This document shows, in pieces, positions 43,206 through 53,743 of a DNA stretch of 64,000 bases (positions within the stretch are counted from its first letter, which is position 1; each line of letters opens with the position of its first letter). This stretch comes from Parapontixanthobacter aurantiacus. GTDB taxonomy: Bacteria; Pseudomonadota; Alphaproteobacteria; Sphingomonadales; Sphingomonadaceae. The DNA lies in NCBI RefSeq assembly GCF_009827635.1, contig NZ_WTYW01000001.1, positions 390,001-454,000 on the forward strand, read 5' to 3'. The position numbers and the translations under genes were made by a program. Below the pieces are notes generated by a model. The model was not told the DNA's origin. It made no database searches and saw only the letters and a list, made by a program, of their open reading frames with translations.

Positions 43206-46091
43206 TCACCTTTCGGTCGCGGCCTCCGGTGCGTCGCGAGGAAGGACGCGAATATCGACCGCCCCCGCCGGATCGAGAAAACGCATGGCAAGTTCCTGAA
43301 GATCTTCTGCCGTATAGCTTTCGTAGCGCGTTCGAGCTTGCAAGATGCGTTCGACTTCCTTCGGCTGGCTTTGTGCGCGAGCCACGACCTGGAGCCAACC
43401 GGAATTGGATTTGAAACGGTTGTCGAGGGATTGCAGGACGGGTTGGCGCGCTCTCTGCAGGACGTCGTCGCTCACCGGTTGCTTCCTTAAACGACGGAGC
43501 ACCTCGCCCATGGCCGCGCGTGCCGCCGAAACCTGATCGACATCGACCGACACACCCATTTCAAACGTCCCGAAGTCATCGAAACGGCTCGAGGGACTGC
43601 TGCTGACACTCGCCGAATAGGTCTGGCCAAGTTCCTCGCGCAGTTTTTCGGTAAGTTCGAGCTGTACGACCCGCGCCAACAAGTTCAGTGCCGAAACTTC
43701 GCGCCAGTCATCGTCGTCAACGGTCGGCCAGATCAGTCGCACCATAGCCTGATCAGCTTCGCCTTCGTGAGTGACGACGTGAACACCTCGGTCGGTAGTG
43801 AAAGGGAGTTGACGTCTGCCATCGTCGTAATCGCGCCAGTCGGTTTCGCGTTGCGGCAAGGCGCCGAACGTCCGGCTCACCAGTTCGATCACGCGCGCTT
43901 CGTCGATATCCCCGACAACGCCAATTTCGATGGCTCCGTTCTGCAATCGATCGGAGATATTGCGCGACAACTGATCGTAATCGAGCTGCGAATATTCTTC
44001 GATCGGTTGGCGAACGAAACGCGGGTCGTTATCGGTCAGCAGAGGATAGCGGGCCTCGTTAAGCGCAGAGGCGGGGGTCTTGCCGAGCTTCGCATAGAAG
44101 TCCGGCAGGCTCTTGCGCCAAGGACCGAGACCTTCCGCTCGATAACCGGGATCGACAATGTATGCGGTCAGCAATTGAAGCTGTAGTTCCAGGTCATCCG
44201 GTGTCGTGCTTGCAGAAGCCTGGAACGCGTCATCGCCGGCGCTGAAAGCTGCGCGGACAGCCCTTCCGGCAAGGATGCTTTGCAGTTCGTCTCGGCTGTG
44301 TTCGCCCAGTCCGCCTGCCGGCAACAAGGAGGCGAGAGCGACCGCATTCGGGTTGTCGCGTGTTTCCAGTGCCTGACCACCATCGATTGCCACGGATATG
44401 AGAACGTTGTTGTCGGCCAGATCGGTCGGCTTCAAATTCAGCCTGACCCTATTGGCAAAGGTAATCGCTCGGGCACCAATCGATTCAATCCGTCGATCCT
44501 CGATCACTTCGCCTGATGGTCCAAAATCCGTATAGGCAAAATTTTGCTGCTCGGACTGGTCGTAAGGCGAAATAGGCTGGGCGAAGGCGGATTGAACCGC
44601 TTCTCGCAATTCGGCTTCGCCGCCTTCGGGTGCCGATTTGCCGGCAAAGCGGATAAGGGGTTCATCGAGCGGTATCGCATCCTCGCGAAATGCAGCCAAG
44701 ACCGCTTCAGGGGTGACGCCGGCAGCGAACCGTTCGAAGTTCGCCAAATTAACGGTCGGTCCAGCCGGTACGCGATCCCCTTCAACGATCAGTTCGACAT
44801 CCCGCAGAAAAGCCGCATTGCGACGCGTCGCTGCGTTCCGCTCAGCATTCTCGTAAGCAGTCCGGAGGTTTGCCATCTGCTCCGCTACTTCAGCTTCGGA
44901 GAAGCCGTATTGCAGGGCTGTTCGGTACTCTCTAACGGCTGCCATGATGGCCGGGCGCCATTGTCCGTCTTCGCTGGCAACCGACAATTCCGCTGTTCTG
45001 CCGGCTTCGAAGAAATCGGAGACGCCTATCTGCACGCCTCTGAACGGGGCGTCTTCCGAGCGCACGAGGGTCTGCAACCGGCGGTTGAGAATGCGTGCGC
45101 CGATCGAACGAAGCAACGCTTTGTGGCGCTCATCGAGCGTATCGGGACGATCGATGAAGCTGCCATGGCGAGCAAGCGTCAGCGTTTCGGTAAGGGCTGG
45201 ATCGACATAGATGTCGGTCTCTCCGGTTCGCATGGGATCGATTGTACCGGCGTCCACCTTCTTGCTCGTTCCGGACCTTTGCCAGTCGGCGAAATGGCGA
45301 ATGATCCGCTCTTCGGCTTCCTCAACTGTAAAATCGCCGACCACGACAACGACCGTATCGCTCGGCAGATACTCGCGCTCCCAGAATGCGCGCAATCCAG
45401 CGGCGGTTGCTGCATTCAGCGTGTCGACGGTTCCGATGGGGATGCGTGTAGAAATCCGCCCTTCGGGATAGAGAAAGTCGAAGCTGTCCAGCGTATTCTT
45501 GAAGCTGTAATTGTTGCGGCTTCGCCGTTCCGAAAGGATGACGCCGCGCTCCCGCTCGACCGCGGCGGGGTCGAAGGTCAGTTCGCTCACTGTCTCACGC
45601 ATGAGCATGAGAGCGGTATCGAGAAGTTCGGAGTCCGCGCGAGGCAAGTCCAGCTTGTATTGGGTCTGGTCGAACCCGGTCGACGCATTCGTGTCGGCGC
45701 CGAAAGCGAGCCCCTCGCGTTCGAGCAGCTTCACCATTTCGCCTTCGGGAACGTTCGTTGATCCGTTGAACGCCATGTGCTCGACGAAATGCGCGAAACC
45801 GCGCTCTTCTTCTGTCTCGTCGAGCGAACCGGTTGCTATGTACATCCGGACGAGTGCAGTCCCTTCCGGTCGCTCGTTCGGGCGAATGACATAGCGCAGC
45901 CCATTGTCGAGCTGTCCGAAATGCCAACCCTCTTCCGGCTCGAACTCACTGTCTTCGAGGTTCCAGTCGCTCGCGTTCCAACCGGACTGCGATGTTGCCA
46001 CCGTTGTCGATTGGCTAACGGTTTCCTGAGCAGAAACCCCTATAGAACTGAAGAGAAGGGCGAGCGTCGCGACGGCAAATTTCGAGTACAT
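43206..46091 (-). CDS. M16 family zinc metallopeptidase, exported
   Basis: A 961-residue two-domain pitrilysin-type protease. A signal peptide ends SSIGVSAQ. The inverted zinc motif HFVEH is at residues 101-105, with the distal Glu in ERGVILSE. The second half repeats the fold without the metal motif, as usual. It should act in the periplasm on peptides or small proteins. It lies between purC and purS, all on the same strand, with short gaps (53 and 85 bases), so it may be read through with the purine genes though it has no evident purine role. Confidence 0.9.
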   Translation of the reverse strand: MYSKFAVATLALLFSSIGVSAQETVSQSTTVATSQSGWNASDWNLEDSEFEPEEGWHFGQLDNGLRYVIRPNERPEGTALVRMYIATGSLDETEEERGFAHFVEHMAFNGSTNVPEGEMVKLLEREGLAFGADTNASTGFDQTQYKLDLPRADSELLDTALMLMRETVSELTFDPAAVERERGVILSERRSRNNYSFKNTLDSFDFLYPEGRISTRIPIGTVDTLNAATAAGLRAFWEREYLPSDTVVVVVGDFTVEEAEERIIRHFADWQRSGTSKKVDAGTIDPMRTGETDIYVDPALTETLTLARHGSFIDRPDTLDERHKALLRSIGARILNRRLQTLVRSEDAPFRGVQIGVSDFFEAGRTAELSVASEDGQWRPAIMAAVREYRTALQYGFSEAEVAEQMANLRTAYENAERNAATRRNAAFLRDVELIVEGDRVPAGPTVNLANFERFAAGVTPEAVLAAFREDAIPLDEPLIRFAGKSAPEGGEAELREAVQSAFAQPISPYDQSEQQNFAYTDFGPSGEVIEDRRIESIGARAITFANRVRLNLKPTDLADNNVLISVAIDGGQALETRDNPNAVALASLLPAGGLGEHSRDELQSILAGRAVRAAFSAGDDAFQASASTTPDDLELQLQLLTAYIVDPGYRAEGLGPWRKSLPDFYAKLGKTPASALNEARYPLLTDNDPRFVRQPIEEYSQLDYDQLSRNISDRLQNGAIEIGVVGDIDEARVIELVSRTFGALPQRETDWRDYDDGRRQLPFTTDRGVHVVTHEGEADQAMVRLIWPTVDDDDWREVSALNLLARVVQLELTEKLREELGQTYSASVSSSPSSRFDDFGTFEMGVSVDVDQVSAARAAMGEVLRRLRKQPVSDDVLQRARQPVLQSLDNRFKSNSGWLQVVARAQSQPKEVERILQARTRYESYTAEDLQELAMRFLDPAGAVDIRVLPRDAPEAATER

Positions 46092-46144
46092 CGAAAGCCT
46101 TATCGCTTCGTCCGACTTAACCGGCAATTACCCCGGCGGTCTAT

Positions 46145-46954
46145 CTATTTACCCTTTGTCGGCTTTCCGCCACCGCGCAGGCGGTTGCGTGCGATCGACA
46201 TGTCGAGGACTTCGCCGGGCACGTTGTCGTCGTTCTGCAGGATGCCAAGACGTCTCGCGACCTCGTTATAGGCTTCTTCCTCGCCGCCCAGATCGCGCCG
46301 AAAGCGATCCTTGTCGAGCTTTTCGCCGGTCTTCATGTCCCACAGGCGACAACCGTCCGGGCTGATCTCGTCCGCCAGGATAATCCGGGAATAGTCGCCG
46401 TCATAAAGCCGCCCGAACTCGAGCTTGAAATCGACGAGGCGTATGTCGATCGCCGCGAACATGCCGACGAGGAAGTCGTTCACTCGAATGGCCATCGAGG
46501 CGATATCCTGCATTTCCTCATGCCCGGCCCAGCCGAAGCATGCGATATGCTCTTCGCCGACCAATGGGTCGCCCAGCGCATCGTCCTTGTAGCAATATTC
46601 GATCAATGTGTGCGGCAACGGATCGCCTTCCGTCAGTCCGAGGCGCTGACAGATAGAACCGGCTGCGACATTGCGAACGACTACCTCGATGGGGACGATC
46701 TCGACCTGCCTGATAAGCTGTTCGCGCATGTTGAGGCGGCGAATGAAATGCGTCGGTATTCCGATATTGGCAAGGCGCGTGAAGACGAACTCGCTGATGC
46801 GGTTGTTTATGACGCCCTTGCCATTGATCGTTCCCTTCTTCTGCGCATTGAAGGCCGTGGCATCGTCCTTGAAGTACTGGATGATGGTCCCGGGTTCCGG
46901 GCCTTCATACAGGATTTTGGCCTTGCCTTCGTAGATTTGGCGGCGACGGGACAT
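46145..46954 (-). CDS. purC: SAICAR synthetase
   Basis: A 269-residue phosphoribosylaminoimidazole-succinocarboxamide synthase. It opens [20 protein letters not shown] and shows the ATP/substrate motifs [28 protein letters not shown] and [14 protein letters not shown]. It performs the eighth step of purine synthesis in the cytosol. It leads the purC / M16 / purS / purQ series. Confidence 0.95.
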   Translation of the reverse strand: MSRRRQIYEGKAKILYEGPEPGTIIQYFKDDATAFNAQKKGTINGKGVINNRISEFVFTRLANIGIPTHFIRRLNMREQLIRQVEIVPIEVVVRNVAAGSICQRLGLTEGDPLPHTLIEYCYKDDALGDPLVGEEHIACFGWAGHEEMQDIASMAIRVNDFLVGMFAAIDIRLVDFKLEFGRLYDGDYSRIILADEISPDGCRLWDMKTGEKLDKDRFRRDLGGEEEAYNEVARRLGILQNDDNVPGEVLDMSIARNRLRGGGKPTKGK

Positions 46955-47111
46955 GGTCGATTACTCCGAGGACGAAAAAGCTAAACCCCGGTCCGCGGAG
47001 CCTGACGCTGCTACGCTTGCCGGGGCAATGACAGGCTCTTACACCTCGCAGCGTGTCGATGCAATTGCACGAAGCATTTGCATTGCCTCCTGAGAGCAAA
47101 GATGGGATCGA

Positions 47112-48032
47112 ATGGACGCCCGGGGATACAACTATAGCCATTCGGGCATCGTCGTCGCTTCACAGACGGAATTTCACGAGTGGGAGACCTTCCGTATGGA
47201 AGGGTCGGTCCATCCGGACGTCTCAATCGAAGTCCGTTCACCATGCGCGCCGCTCGATATCGGGGCTGGACTTGCTCCTTACGGTTATCGTTCCGACGGA
47301 GACGCTTTCTCATTCTTCGTGCGGGGCGTCGCGCGTTGGAATATCGAAGCAGGCAGGCAAATCGTCATCTTGCCCGAGCAGAACGCCGATCTTCGGGCAT
47401 TGCGGCTCTACACACTCGGCAGCGCGTGGAGCGTCCTCGGCTATCAGAGAAGGTGGCTGATGTGGCACGGCAGCGCCGTCACGTGGGCGAGCGGCGCGGT
47501 GCTTTTCTGCGGCGGGCAGGGGGCGGGTAAATCTACGTTCGCCGCGTTCGCTTCCGATCGGGGGCATGCCCTCGTCGCGGACGACCTCAGCCGCATAGCC
47601 TGGCATGCAGGACCTCGATCGGAGCCGCGCATTTATCGTTCCACCGGGCAAGTCAAGCTATGGGAACCCGCGATCGAGCATCTTGGGCGGCAGGCCGATA
47701 TCATTGAGCGCGATCTGTCGCGCAGCACGAAGTTCCACTGCGCGCCGGCATCGTTGTCCGGCCAAAACGAGCTTCCGCTGCATGCGATAGTCATCCTTGA
47801 ATGGGGAGAATCTGTCTCTTTAAGTCGTTTAAGGGGCAGCGAGGCAGTCAGCGCCGTCCTTGCGCAGACGTCCTATCGGCGTCCGTTTCTCGAAGCCATG
47901 TCGCTGCTAGAACAGGATACCCGCGCGGCTTTACCCGTCATTGCGCGCGTTCCCGTATATCGGCTCAGGAGGCCGCGGGACTTCAATCAGATCGAAGCCG
48001 CTTATGCTACTCTGGTCGCTGCAATATCATGA
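47112..48032 (+). CDS. HPr-kinase-like P-loop protein
   Basis: A 306-residue protein with the C-terminal fold of HPr Ser kinase. The P-loop is FCGGQGAGKSTFA; ADDLSRIAWH is the following acidic motif. The N-terminal half (about 120 residues) resembles the front domain found in HprK-like proteins that accompany peptide-modification clusters, but no precursor peptide, protease or asparagine-synthase gene is adjacent, and no HPr gene is visible. Its substrate is unknown. It ends five bases before tRNA-Phe on the other strand. Confidence 0.7.
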   Translation: MDARGYNYSHSGIVVASQTEFHEWETFRMEGSVHPDVSIEVRSPCAPLDIGAGLAPYGYRSDGDAFSFFVRGVARWNIEAGRQIVILPEQNADLRALRLYTLGSAWSVLGYQRRWLMWHGSAVTWASGAVLFCGGQGAGKSTFAAFASDRGHALVADDLSRIAWHAGPRSEPRIYRSTGQVKLWEPAIEHLGRQADIIERDLSRSTKFHCAPASLSGQNELPLHAIVILEWGESVSLSRLRGSEAVSAVLAQTSYRRPFLEAMSLLEQDTRAALPVIARVPVYRLRRPRDFNQIEAAYATLVAAIS

Positions 48033-48036
48033 GATG

Positions 48037-48111
48037 TGGTGCCCGGGGGCGGAGTCGAACCACCGACACGACGATTTTCAGTCGTCTGCTCTACCACTGA
48101 GCTACCCAGGC
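48037..48111 (-). tRNA. tRNA-Phe (GAA)
   Basis: A 75-base tRNA with encoded CCA. Acceptor arms are GCCTGGG and CCCGGGC, with a G-U pair at position four. The anticodon stem GACGA/TCGTC holds the loop CTGAAAA with anticodon GAA. The T arm is GGTGG TTCGACT CCGCC. It is tail-to-tail with the HPr-kinase-like gene. Confidence 0.97.
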
Positions 48112-48192
48112 CCATCTACTCGTCCGGTGCATACCGGGGAGCGTTGGAAGCAGCGCCTATGACGAACCAGTCCGGGCTTGGCAAGCCCGTTT

Positions 48193-48357
48193 TCAGGAAG
48201 CGTCGTTCATTTCTTCCGGCGTGGCAGGACGACCCGGAACGCCGTAGCCTTCCCCAAACCATTGGTTGAGATCGCGGTCGCGGCAACGCGAAGAACAAAA
48301 GGGGCGATATTTCTCGTCACGCGGTTTCTTACAGATGGGGCAGGGTCTTGAAGTCAT
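48193..48357 (-). CDS. yacG: DNA gyrase inhibitor YacG, zinc-ribbon
   Basis: A 54-residue zinc-binding protein: MTSRPCPICKKPRDEKYRPF with CPIC, then CSSRC and RDRDLNQWFGEGYGVPG. The C-x2-C-x15-C-x3-C zinc site and the DLxxWFxExY stretch identify YacG, which binds GyrB and reduces gyrase activity in E. coli. The start overlaps the stop of the RNase G-like gene (ATGA), so the two are coupled. Confidence 0.9.
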   Translation of the reverse strand: MTSRPCPICKKPRDEKYRPFCSSRCRDRDLNQWFGEGYGVPGRPATPEEMNDAS

Positions 48358-49334
48358 CGCTCGACAATCTGTGCATTGCCGGCGGAAAGCGCAAGTGACG
48401 GGTTTTCGGATAAGCGGACCGGCCGACCAGACCTCTTTTGTAATTCGTCAAGCCAGCTCGAACGCAAGGCGGCAACGACCGCAGGATGCGCTTCGATAAA
48501 CGTCGTTCCGGCACCTTCGACATGCTCTGCGCGGCGAAGGAGCAGGCGCGCTGCTGCAGCTTCCGGATCGGCTTGAATTGTAGCGATGAGCGAGGGACGT
48601 ATTTTGCGTGTGACGACTTGCACGAAACCGAAACCGTTCATCGCCGTCCGCTCATGAGCAATATCGCTTAGCGCTTTATCGAGCGCCTGATCGACTTGCT
48701 TGCGCTCGGATCTCGCGGGCAAGGTCGGAAAGTCAATTCCTATCGATCCGGACAAATCGAACCGCGCAATGCAGCGGCCGATGGTTGAAACAGCATTTAT
48801 AGCAAGCTGTCGAGGAGGACCCGGGCCATCGACATCGATGAGGGTCATCGCAGGCGTTTCGCTGATGAACAGAGTACAATTCGCGACACGAAGTTCGCCC
48901 GACCAAGCGTCTTGCCAGAATGTTTCCCATAAGCCCGTTTCGAACCGTCGGACCAGTTGAGCCCTCTCCCCTTCCTGGCGCAATTGATCGAGCAAACCAG
49001 CTGTTTCCTGAGGAAGGCGGTCAGTCGGGCGCAGCAAGGGAAGTTTCGTTCGGTTTGCCTCCCGAATAGCCGTACGGCGAACTTCGCAACTTAGCGCCAT
49101 TCCCGCGGTAACATGTTTCGGCAGTCGATCGACGAGGCTCTTTCGACCGTCGGGAAGCGCGACAGTTCCGCGATTCGAGCCGGATCGCTTCGAAACCAGT
49201 TTGCACTCAACGACCGATCCGGGCGTGAGATTACCGGGAACGTGAATGCGAGCGGCGACCGGCTTGCCGCGTCTGAAAAGAATTGCGCGCTCCTCGCCAA
49301 TGCCTTGTTCGACTTGCCAGTCAGGCAATGGCAA
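48354..49334 (-). CDS. Ribonuclease E/G-like protein
   Basis: A 326-residue protein with the RNase E/G catalytic-core pattern, shorter than E. coli RNase G (489). The S1-like front (RIHVPGNLTPGSVVECKLVSKR) is followed by LIDVDGPGPPRQLAINAV, corresponding to the Asp-containing metal site, and GIDFPTLP for the second acid. The zinc-link Cys pair and several conserved blocks are not obvious, so activity is uncertain. It sits in a maf / RNase G-like / yacG overlap group. Confidence 0.78.
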   Translation of the reverse strand: MPLPDWQVEQGIGEERAILFRRGKPVAARIHVPGNLTPGSVVECKLVSKRSGSNRGTVALPDGRKSLVDRLPKHVTAGMALSCEVRRTAIREANRTKLPLLRPTDRLPQETAGLLDQLRQEGERAQLVRRFETGLWETFWQDAWSGELRVANCTLFISETPAMTLIDVDGPGPPRQLAINAVSTIGRCIARFDLSGSIGIDFPTLPARSERKQVDQALDKALSDIAHERTAMNGFGFVQVVTRKIRPSLIATIQADPEAAAARLLLRRAEHVEGAGTTFIEAHPAVVAALRSSWLDELQKRSGRPVRLSENPSLALSAGNAQIVER

Positions 49335-49896
49335 ATCCTGCGGAACGCAAGAGCGTTCTTGTCTCGTAGAGGGGAAGGCCCACGACGCCCGAATGGCTGC
49401 CCTGCAACCAACTGATCAAACCGGCAGCCTCCCCTTGTATCGCATAGCCACCCGCCTTTCCGCGCCATTCCTGCGAGCGGATATAGGCATCTTGCTCCTC
49501 GGCGGAGAGCCGCTTGAACTTCACCGCAGAGACCGAGAGTTTGAGACGAACATCGCCATCCGGCGCGCTCAGGGCGATGGCGGAAAACACCCGATGCCGC
49601 CGTCCTGACAACAAGTCGAGGCAAGCCCTCGCTTGATCCTCGTTTTCTGCTTTCGGCAAGATGCGCCGGCCAACAGCCACGACCGTATCCCCGGCAAGGA
49701 CGTGGCAATAAGGGGCATCAACCGCGCTCGCCTTTTCCAAGGCCATGCGTTCGGCATAGACCCGCGGCAATTCCTTCGAGTGCGGAGTTTCATCGATATC
49801 GGCAGGAACCACGCGATCTGGCGTGATGCCGATCTGTGCCAGAAGTTCGAGCCTCCGCGGACTGGCAGAGGCCAGAACGAGCGTCGGCGCAGTCAC
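49321..49896 (-). CDS. Maf-like nucleotide pyrophosphatase
   Basis: A 191-residue Maf family protein, an enzyme that hydrolyses non-standard or pyrimidine nucleoside triphosphates. It begins at GTG 49896 (MTAPTLVLASASPRRLELLA), the family's ASASPRR motif directly at the front; the catalytic Asp lies in VLAGDTVVAVG, and the KAGGYAIQG motif follows. It overlaps the next gene by 14 bases. The upstream frame overlaps infA and is not used. Confidence 0.9.
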   Translation of the reverse strand: MTAPTLVLASASPRRLELLAQIGITPDRVVPADIDETPHSKELPRVYAERMALEKASAVDAPYCHVLAGDTVVAVGRRILPKAENEDQARACLDLLSGRRHRVFSAIALSAPDGDVRLKLSVSAVKFKRLSAEEQDAYIRSQEWRGKAGGYAIQGEAAGLISWLQGSHSGVVGLPLYETRTLLRSAGFAIA

Positions 49897-49901
49897 GAAG
49901 A

Positions 49902-50147
49902 TTACTGCGGGCCGGGACCGCCGCGACCCGGCATGAAGCGATAGGTTATGCGCGCCTTCGTCAAATCGTAAGGCGTCAGTTCGCACAGCACCTCATCGCC
50001 GACCAGCACGCGAATGCGGTTCTTCCTCATCTTGCCTGCCGTGTGACCGAGGACCTCGTGGCCGTTTTCCAATTCTACCCGGAACATCGCATTGGGCAGC
50101 AATTCGACTACCTTACCGCGCATTTCGAGAAGTTCTTCTTTGGCCAT
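49902..50147 (-). CDS. infA: Translation initiation factor IF-1
   Basis: An 81-residue IF-1, slightly longer than the usual 72 because of a C-terminal tail [11 protein letters not shown]. The OB-fold core reads [35 protein letters not shown] and [12 protein letters not shown]. It blocks the A site during initiation. It is followed after five bases by maf, RNase G-like and yacG, one transcript. Confidence 0.95.
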   Translation of the reverse strand: MAKEELLEMRGKVVELLPNAMFRVELENGHEVLGHTAGKMRKNRIRVLVGDEVLCELTPYDLTKARITYRFMPGRGGPGPQ

Positions 50148-50308
50148 GTAACTCGGTTTTCCTGTAAGCAATTGAGAATTCTTTGCAGCACATAGCGATG
50201 GGTTCGCGAAAAAGGAAGCGTCGAGGATCCGGGATGGACGATTGGCGACCAGGACCGAAACAAATTCCCTCAGCGTGCATTCACAACGAAACTTCTCAAT
50301 CGGCTTCC

Positions 50309-52723
50309 ATGACCAAACTGAACCTGTCGGCGTCGAGCCTCGCGGCGCTATGCTTCCTTCTGCTACCGGCGACCGCTCATTCGCAGGATATTGTTCCTGA
50401 GGCCGTCGATGATGACGGGCAGCTTCCCGCCAATACCATCGTCGTTGTCGCCGAACGCGTTCGCGGGCAGGTGCAAACGGATGCGCCGCCGATCGCCGAG
50501 CTCGACGAGGCCGATATCGAGGCACTGGGCGCCGGTTCGATCGAGGAAGTTATCGAGCGGATCGAATCGCAAACGCGTTCGGGTTCCGGGCGTGGCGGTC
50601 GCCCCGTGTTTCTCGTAAACGGTCGGCGTATTTCCAGTTTCCGCGAATTGCGGTCCTATCCCCCGGAGGCGCTTCAGAAAGTCGAGATACTGCCTGAACA
50701 GGTAGCGCTTCAGTTCGGCTTTTCGGCCGATCGCCGGGTCGTGAATTTCATCCTGAAGGACAACTTCAACAGCAAGGAACTCGAACTCGAATACGAACAG
50801 CCCACGGCAGGCGGTTTTCGCAGAACCGAGATGGAAGGCACCTATTTGCGGATCGACGGTCGGGACCGATTGAACATCAATGCGGAATTGAACGACACGA
50901 CGCCGCTTTTCGAAAGCGAGCGCGGCATCGGCGTCTCTCTTCCCGTCTTGGCCGGCGATCCTGATCCGTCCCGGTATCGCACGCTCATTGGCGACAGCGC
51001 AGGGCTGGAACTGACCGCAAACTGGTCGAGAGGGCTGGGGGAGAGCGGGGCGGGCGGCTCGTTCAGCCTGAACGGCACGTTCGAGAGAGAGGACAATCGA
51101 TCGCTCGATGGATTGAACACGGTCCTCTTGGTCGACGGAGATGGAAACGAGGCATTTCGCAGTTTTGGGCGCGCCTATCCCCTGACGACGGTAGGGCGAA
51201 CAGATACCTATTCGCTAGGCTCGAGCCTCGATTTGCCGCTATCGGGATGGCAGGTCACCGGAACCCTCGACGCGATTGCAACGGACGGATCGACGGACTC
51301 CGACCTGGCTGCGCCGACCGAAGCGCTAAGGCAAGCGGCTCTGGCCGACCTCATTGCGATTGATGGGCCATTACCGACCTATAACGGCCCGGACATCGAG
51401 CGAGCCTCGACCAGCACCTACACCCTGGACTCGCTTGTGACAGCGAGTGGAACGCCCCTGAACCTTGCGGGTCTGGACGTATCGCTGACGCTCGATGCCG
51501 GATACAAGTGGAACAGGATCGAAAGCAGCAGCACGCTCGACGTGTCGAACGACGTGGCTTTGTCACGAAGCCGCTTCGAAGCTGGATTCAATTTGGGCGT
51601 GCCGCTCGGTCGCGGTTCGCGTGGTTTGTTGAAGGGTATCGGCGAACTTTCGGTCAATCTCGGGGCCGGGCTCGATTATCTCTCCGACTTCGGCACTCTG
51701 TCCGAAATCGAGAGTGGCATGACGTGGAGCCCCGCGGAGCGGCTGACCCTATCGCTCAATTACACGTTGCGCGATACCGCCCCCAGTCTGACGCAGCTCG
51801 GCGCGGCTACAATCCTGCGACCCAACGTCCCCGTGTTCGATTTCGTTACTGGCGAAACAGTCCTGGCCGACATCACGACAGGCGGAAATCCTAACCTTCA
51901 GGCGGAACGGCAACGCGACTGGAAAGTCTCGGCGAGCTATCGCTTCGATCTGTTCGACGATGCCCGTCTGAATTTCGACTATATCGACGAGGGCTCCGAC
52001 GACGTCTCCGTCGGTTTTCCGACACTGACGCCTGCTATCGAAGCGGCCTTTCCGAACCGCGTGACCCGCGCTGCCGACGGGACACTGGTCGCGATCGACC
52101 AGCGCCCGGTCACCTTCACGGAGCGCAATGCGAGCCGTTTGCGGACTTCCTTCAACGTCTCGGGCGATATCGGTCGCTATCAGGAACCGCCCGAGGGAGA
52201 AGAGCGGCAACGCGGGCCGCAATTGGGCGGGGAGCGGCCCGGCGGACAGGGGCGCTGGCGCGTTTCGCTCGATCATACCTACGAAATTGCGAGTGAAATC
52301 CTCGTATCGCCCGGCGGACCACGCCTTGACCTTCTGGAAGGAGACGCGATCGGGAACACGGGAGGCGTCTCGCGTCATTCCGTTTCCGCCAATGCCTTCG
52401 CTTTTCACAAGGGTTACGGGGCCATCCTTAGCTTCGATTACCGCTCGCCGACACGCATCAACGGCAACGCCGTGACGGATAGTCCCGATCTGCTGTTCGG
52501 GTCGCTGGCGACGGTCGATTTACGCGCGTTCTTCGATCTGGAACGCTTGTTCGAGGACACCGAAGCGCTCGACGGAACGCGTCTTTCGCTGAATATCGAC
52601 AATGTCTTCGATAAGCGCCAACGCGTGCGTGACGAAACAGGCGTGACACCGCTGCGCTATCAACCCTTCTTTATCGATCCCACCGGTCGCTACGTCGGAG
52701 TGGAGCTGCGCAAGCTGTTCTGA
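50309..52723 (+). CDS. TonB-dependent receptor-like outer membrane protein
   Basis: An 804-residue outer-membrane protein. A signal peptide ends ATAHSQ. A plug-like domain follows ([51 protein letters not shown]), then a long beta-barrel with alternating aromatic strands, ending VGVELRKLF with the terminal Phe typical of outer-membrane insertion. The plug lacks a clear TonB box and the barrel has a Gly/Arg-rich loop ([17 protein letters not shown]). The ligand is unknown. Its stop abuts the mipZ stop with no bases between. Confidence 0.85.
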   Translation: MTKLNLSASSLAALCFLLLPATAHSQDIVPEAVDDDGQLPANTIVVVAERVRGQVQTDAPPIAELDEADIEALGAGSIEEVIERIESQTRSGSGRGGRPVFLVNGRRISSFRELRSYPPEALQKVEILPEQVALQFGFSADRRVVNFILKDNFNSKELELEYEQPTAGGFRRTEMEGTYLRIDGRDRLNINAELNDTTPLFESERGIGVSLPVLAGDPDPSRYRTLIGDSAGLELTANWSRGLGESGAGGSFSLNGTFEREDNRSLDGLNTVLLVDGDGNEAFRSFGRAYPLTTVGRTDTYSLGSSLDLPLSGWQVTGTLDAIATDGSTDSDLAAPTEALRQAALADLIAIDGPLPTYNGPDIERASTSTYTLDSLVTASGTPLNLAGLDVSLTLDAGYKWNRIESSSTLDVSNDVALSRSRFEAGFNLGVPLGRGSRGLLKGIGELSVNLGAGLDYLSDFGTLSEIESGMTWSPAERLTLSLNYTLRDTAPSLTQLGAATILRPNVPVFDFVTGETVLADITTGGNPNLQAERQRDWKVSASYRFDLFDDARLNFDYIDEGSDDVSVGFPTLTPAIEAAFPNRVTRAADGTLVAIDQRPVTFTERNASRLRTSFNVSGDIGRYQEPPEGEERQRGPQLGGERPGGQGRWRVSLDHTYEIASEILVSPGGPRLDLLEGDAIGNTGGVSRHSVSANAFAFHKGYGAILSFDYRSPTRINGNAVTDSPDLLFGSLATVDLRAFFDLERLFEDTEALDGTRLSLNIDNVFDKRQRVRDETGVTPLRYQPFFIDPTGRYVGVELRKLF

Positions 52724-53704
52724 TCAGTTCCCGCGTCCGGCGACGCGATCGCTGGCGAGATGCGTCTGCAAGGACTTGAGGTAATTCTCGCGCGTACGTT
52801 CGAGCACACGGGCTTGCGAAGTCCTGCGGTTGCAGCTGCCGATGCCCATCGGAGGTAGCCGCAACTCGGCAAGCAACCGTCCGATGTCCTGCGGTTCCTT
52901 GCGAGCAGAGGCCCGCAGTTGCGGGATCTTCTTGAGGTCACCATGTAGCAGCCCGAAAAGAAACAATTCGCGATAAGCGACGCGCTCGCTCAACCCGCTC
53001 GCCGTTCGCGCCTGCCAGACATCGGCAAGGCGATCGAGCGCTTCGTCGATCCGCTTCTGCTGGCGCTGTTCGCTCGATCTGACGCGGTTCTTCAGTAGCA
53101 CCCAGTCTGCCGGCGCCTGCCCCACTTTGACCCGCTCAGCCTGGATTGCACCGACGAGACCCGCGAACGGGCCGGGCGCCGATAGTTGCATGGAAACAGG
53201 ATTGAACCTGCCGAGCTGTTGCAGGTCGAGGAACGAGGCGTTGAGCGGCGTGACCAGCGTATTGGCAAGAGCGATCGCACGCCGTCCCAGCGGCGTGTCG
53301 CTCCCCGGTGCGTCGATAATGACAAAGCGCGCCTTGCTGCCGAGCCGGTTGATCTCCTGCACGAGTGCAGAGCCCGTCTGTTTCTCGACGACGGCGTAAT
53401 TGGGACAGGCAATATCAACGGATAGGCAGGTCGCCGTCCCGCGCCGGTTTTCGAGCGCCGTTGCGAGCGTGCGTTGCCGGTAATCGAGATCGAGTGCCAG
53501 CACTTCCGCTCCGGCATTGGAGAGCGCGACGGCGCAGTGAAAGGCAAGGGTGGACTTGCCGACGCCGCCCTTTTCGTTCGCAAACGTGATGACGTGGCCG
53601 GGCGGCAACTGTCGGGATCGGACATCGGCAACGACGCGTTCCGCCATTTCGGGCAAAGTCACTCGATTGATGAATTCGCCCTGTTCATCAGTCCTATTGT
53701 CCAT
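52724..53704 (-). CDS. mipZ: MipZ-like ParA family ATPase
   Basis: A 326-residue ParA/MinD-type ATPase that matches MipZ, the alphaproteobacterial protein that keeps FtsZ rings away from the poles. The deviant Walker A is ANEKGGVGKST (about 42-52), with the MipZ-like DLDYRQRTLATAL, and VIIDAPGSDTPLGRRAI for switch II. The N-terminal 35 residues are unusual and the identity is lower than in Caulobacter, so a general ParA protein remains possible. It is divergent from uvrC. Confidence 0.8.
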   Translation of the reverse strand: MDNRTDEQGEFINRVTLPEMAERVVADVRSRQLPPGHVITFANEKGGVGKSTLAFHCAVALSNAGAEVLALDLDYRQRTLATALENRRGTATCLSVDIACPNYAVVEKQTGSALVQEINRLGSKARFVIIDAPGSDTPLGRRAIALANTLVTPLNASFLDLQQLGRFNPVSMQLSAPGPFAGLVGAIQAERVKVGQAPADWVLLKNRVRSSEQRQQKRIDEALDRLADVWQARTASGLSERVAYRELFLFGLLHGDLKKIPQLRASARKEPQDIGRLLAELRLPPMGIGSCNRRTSQARVLERTRENYLKSLQTHLASDRVAGRGN

Positions 53705-53743
53705 AAATTTTCCTGTTTCCCGTAATTTTCGACCGTTCCCGCG

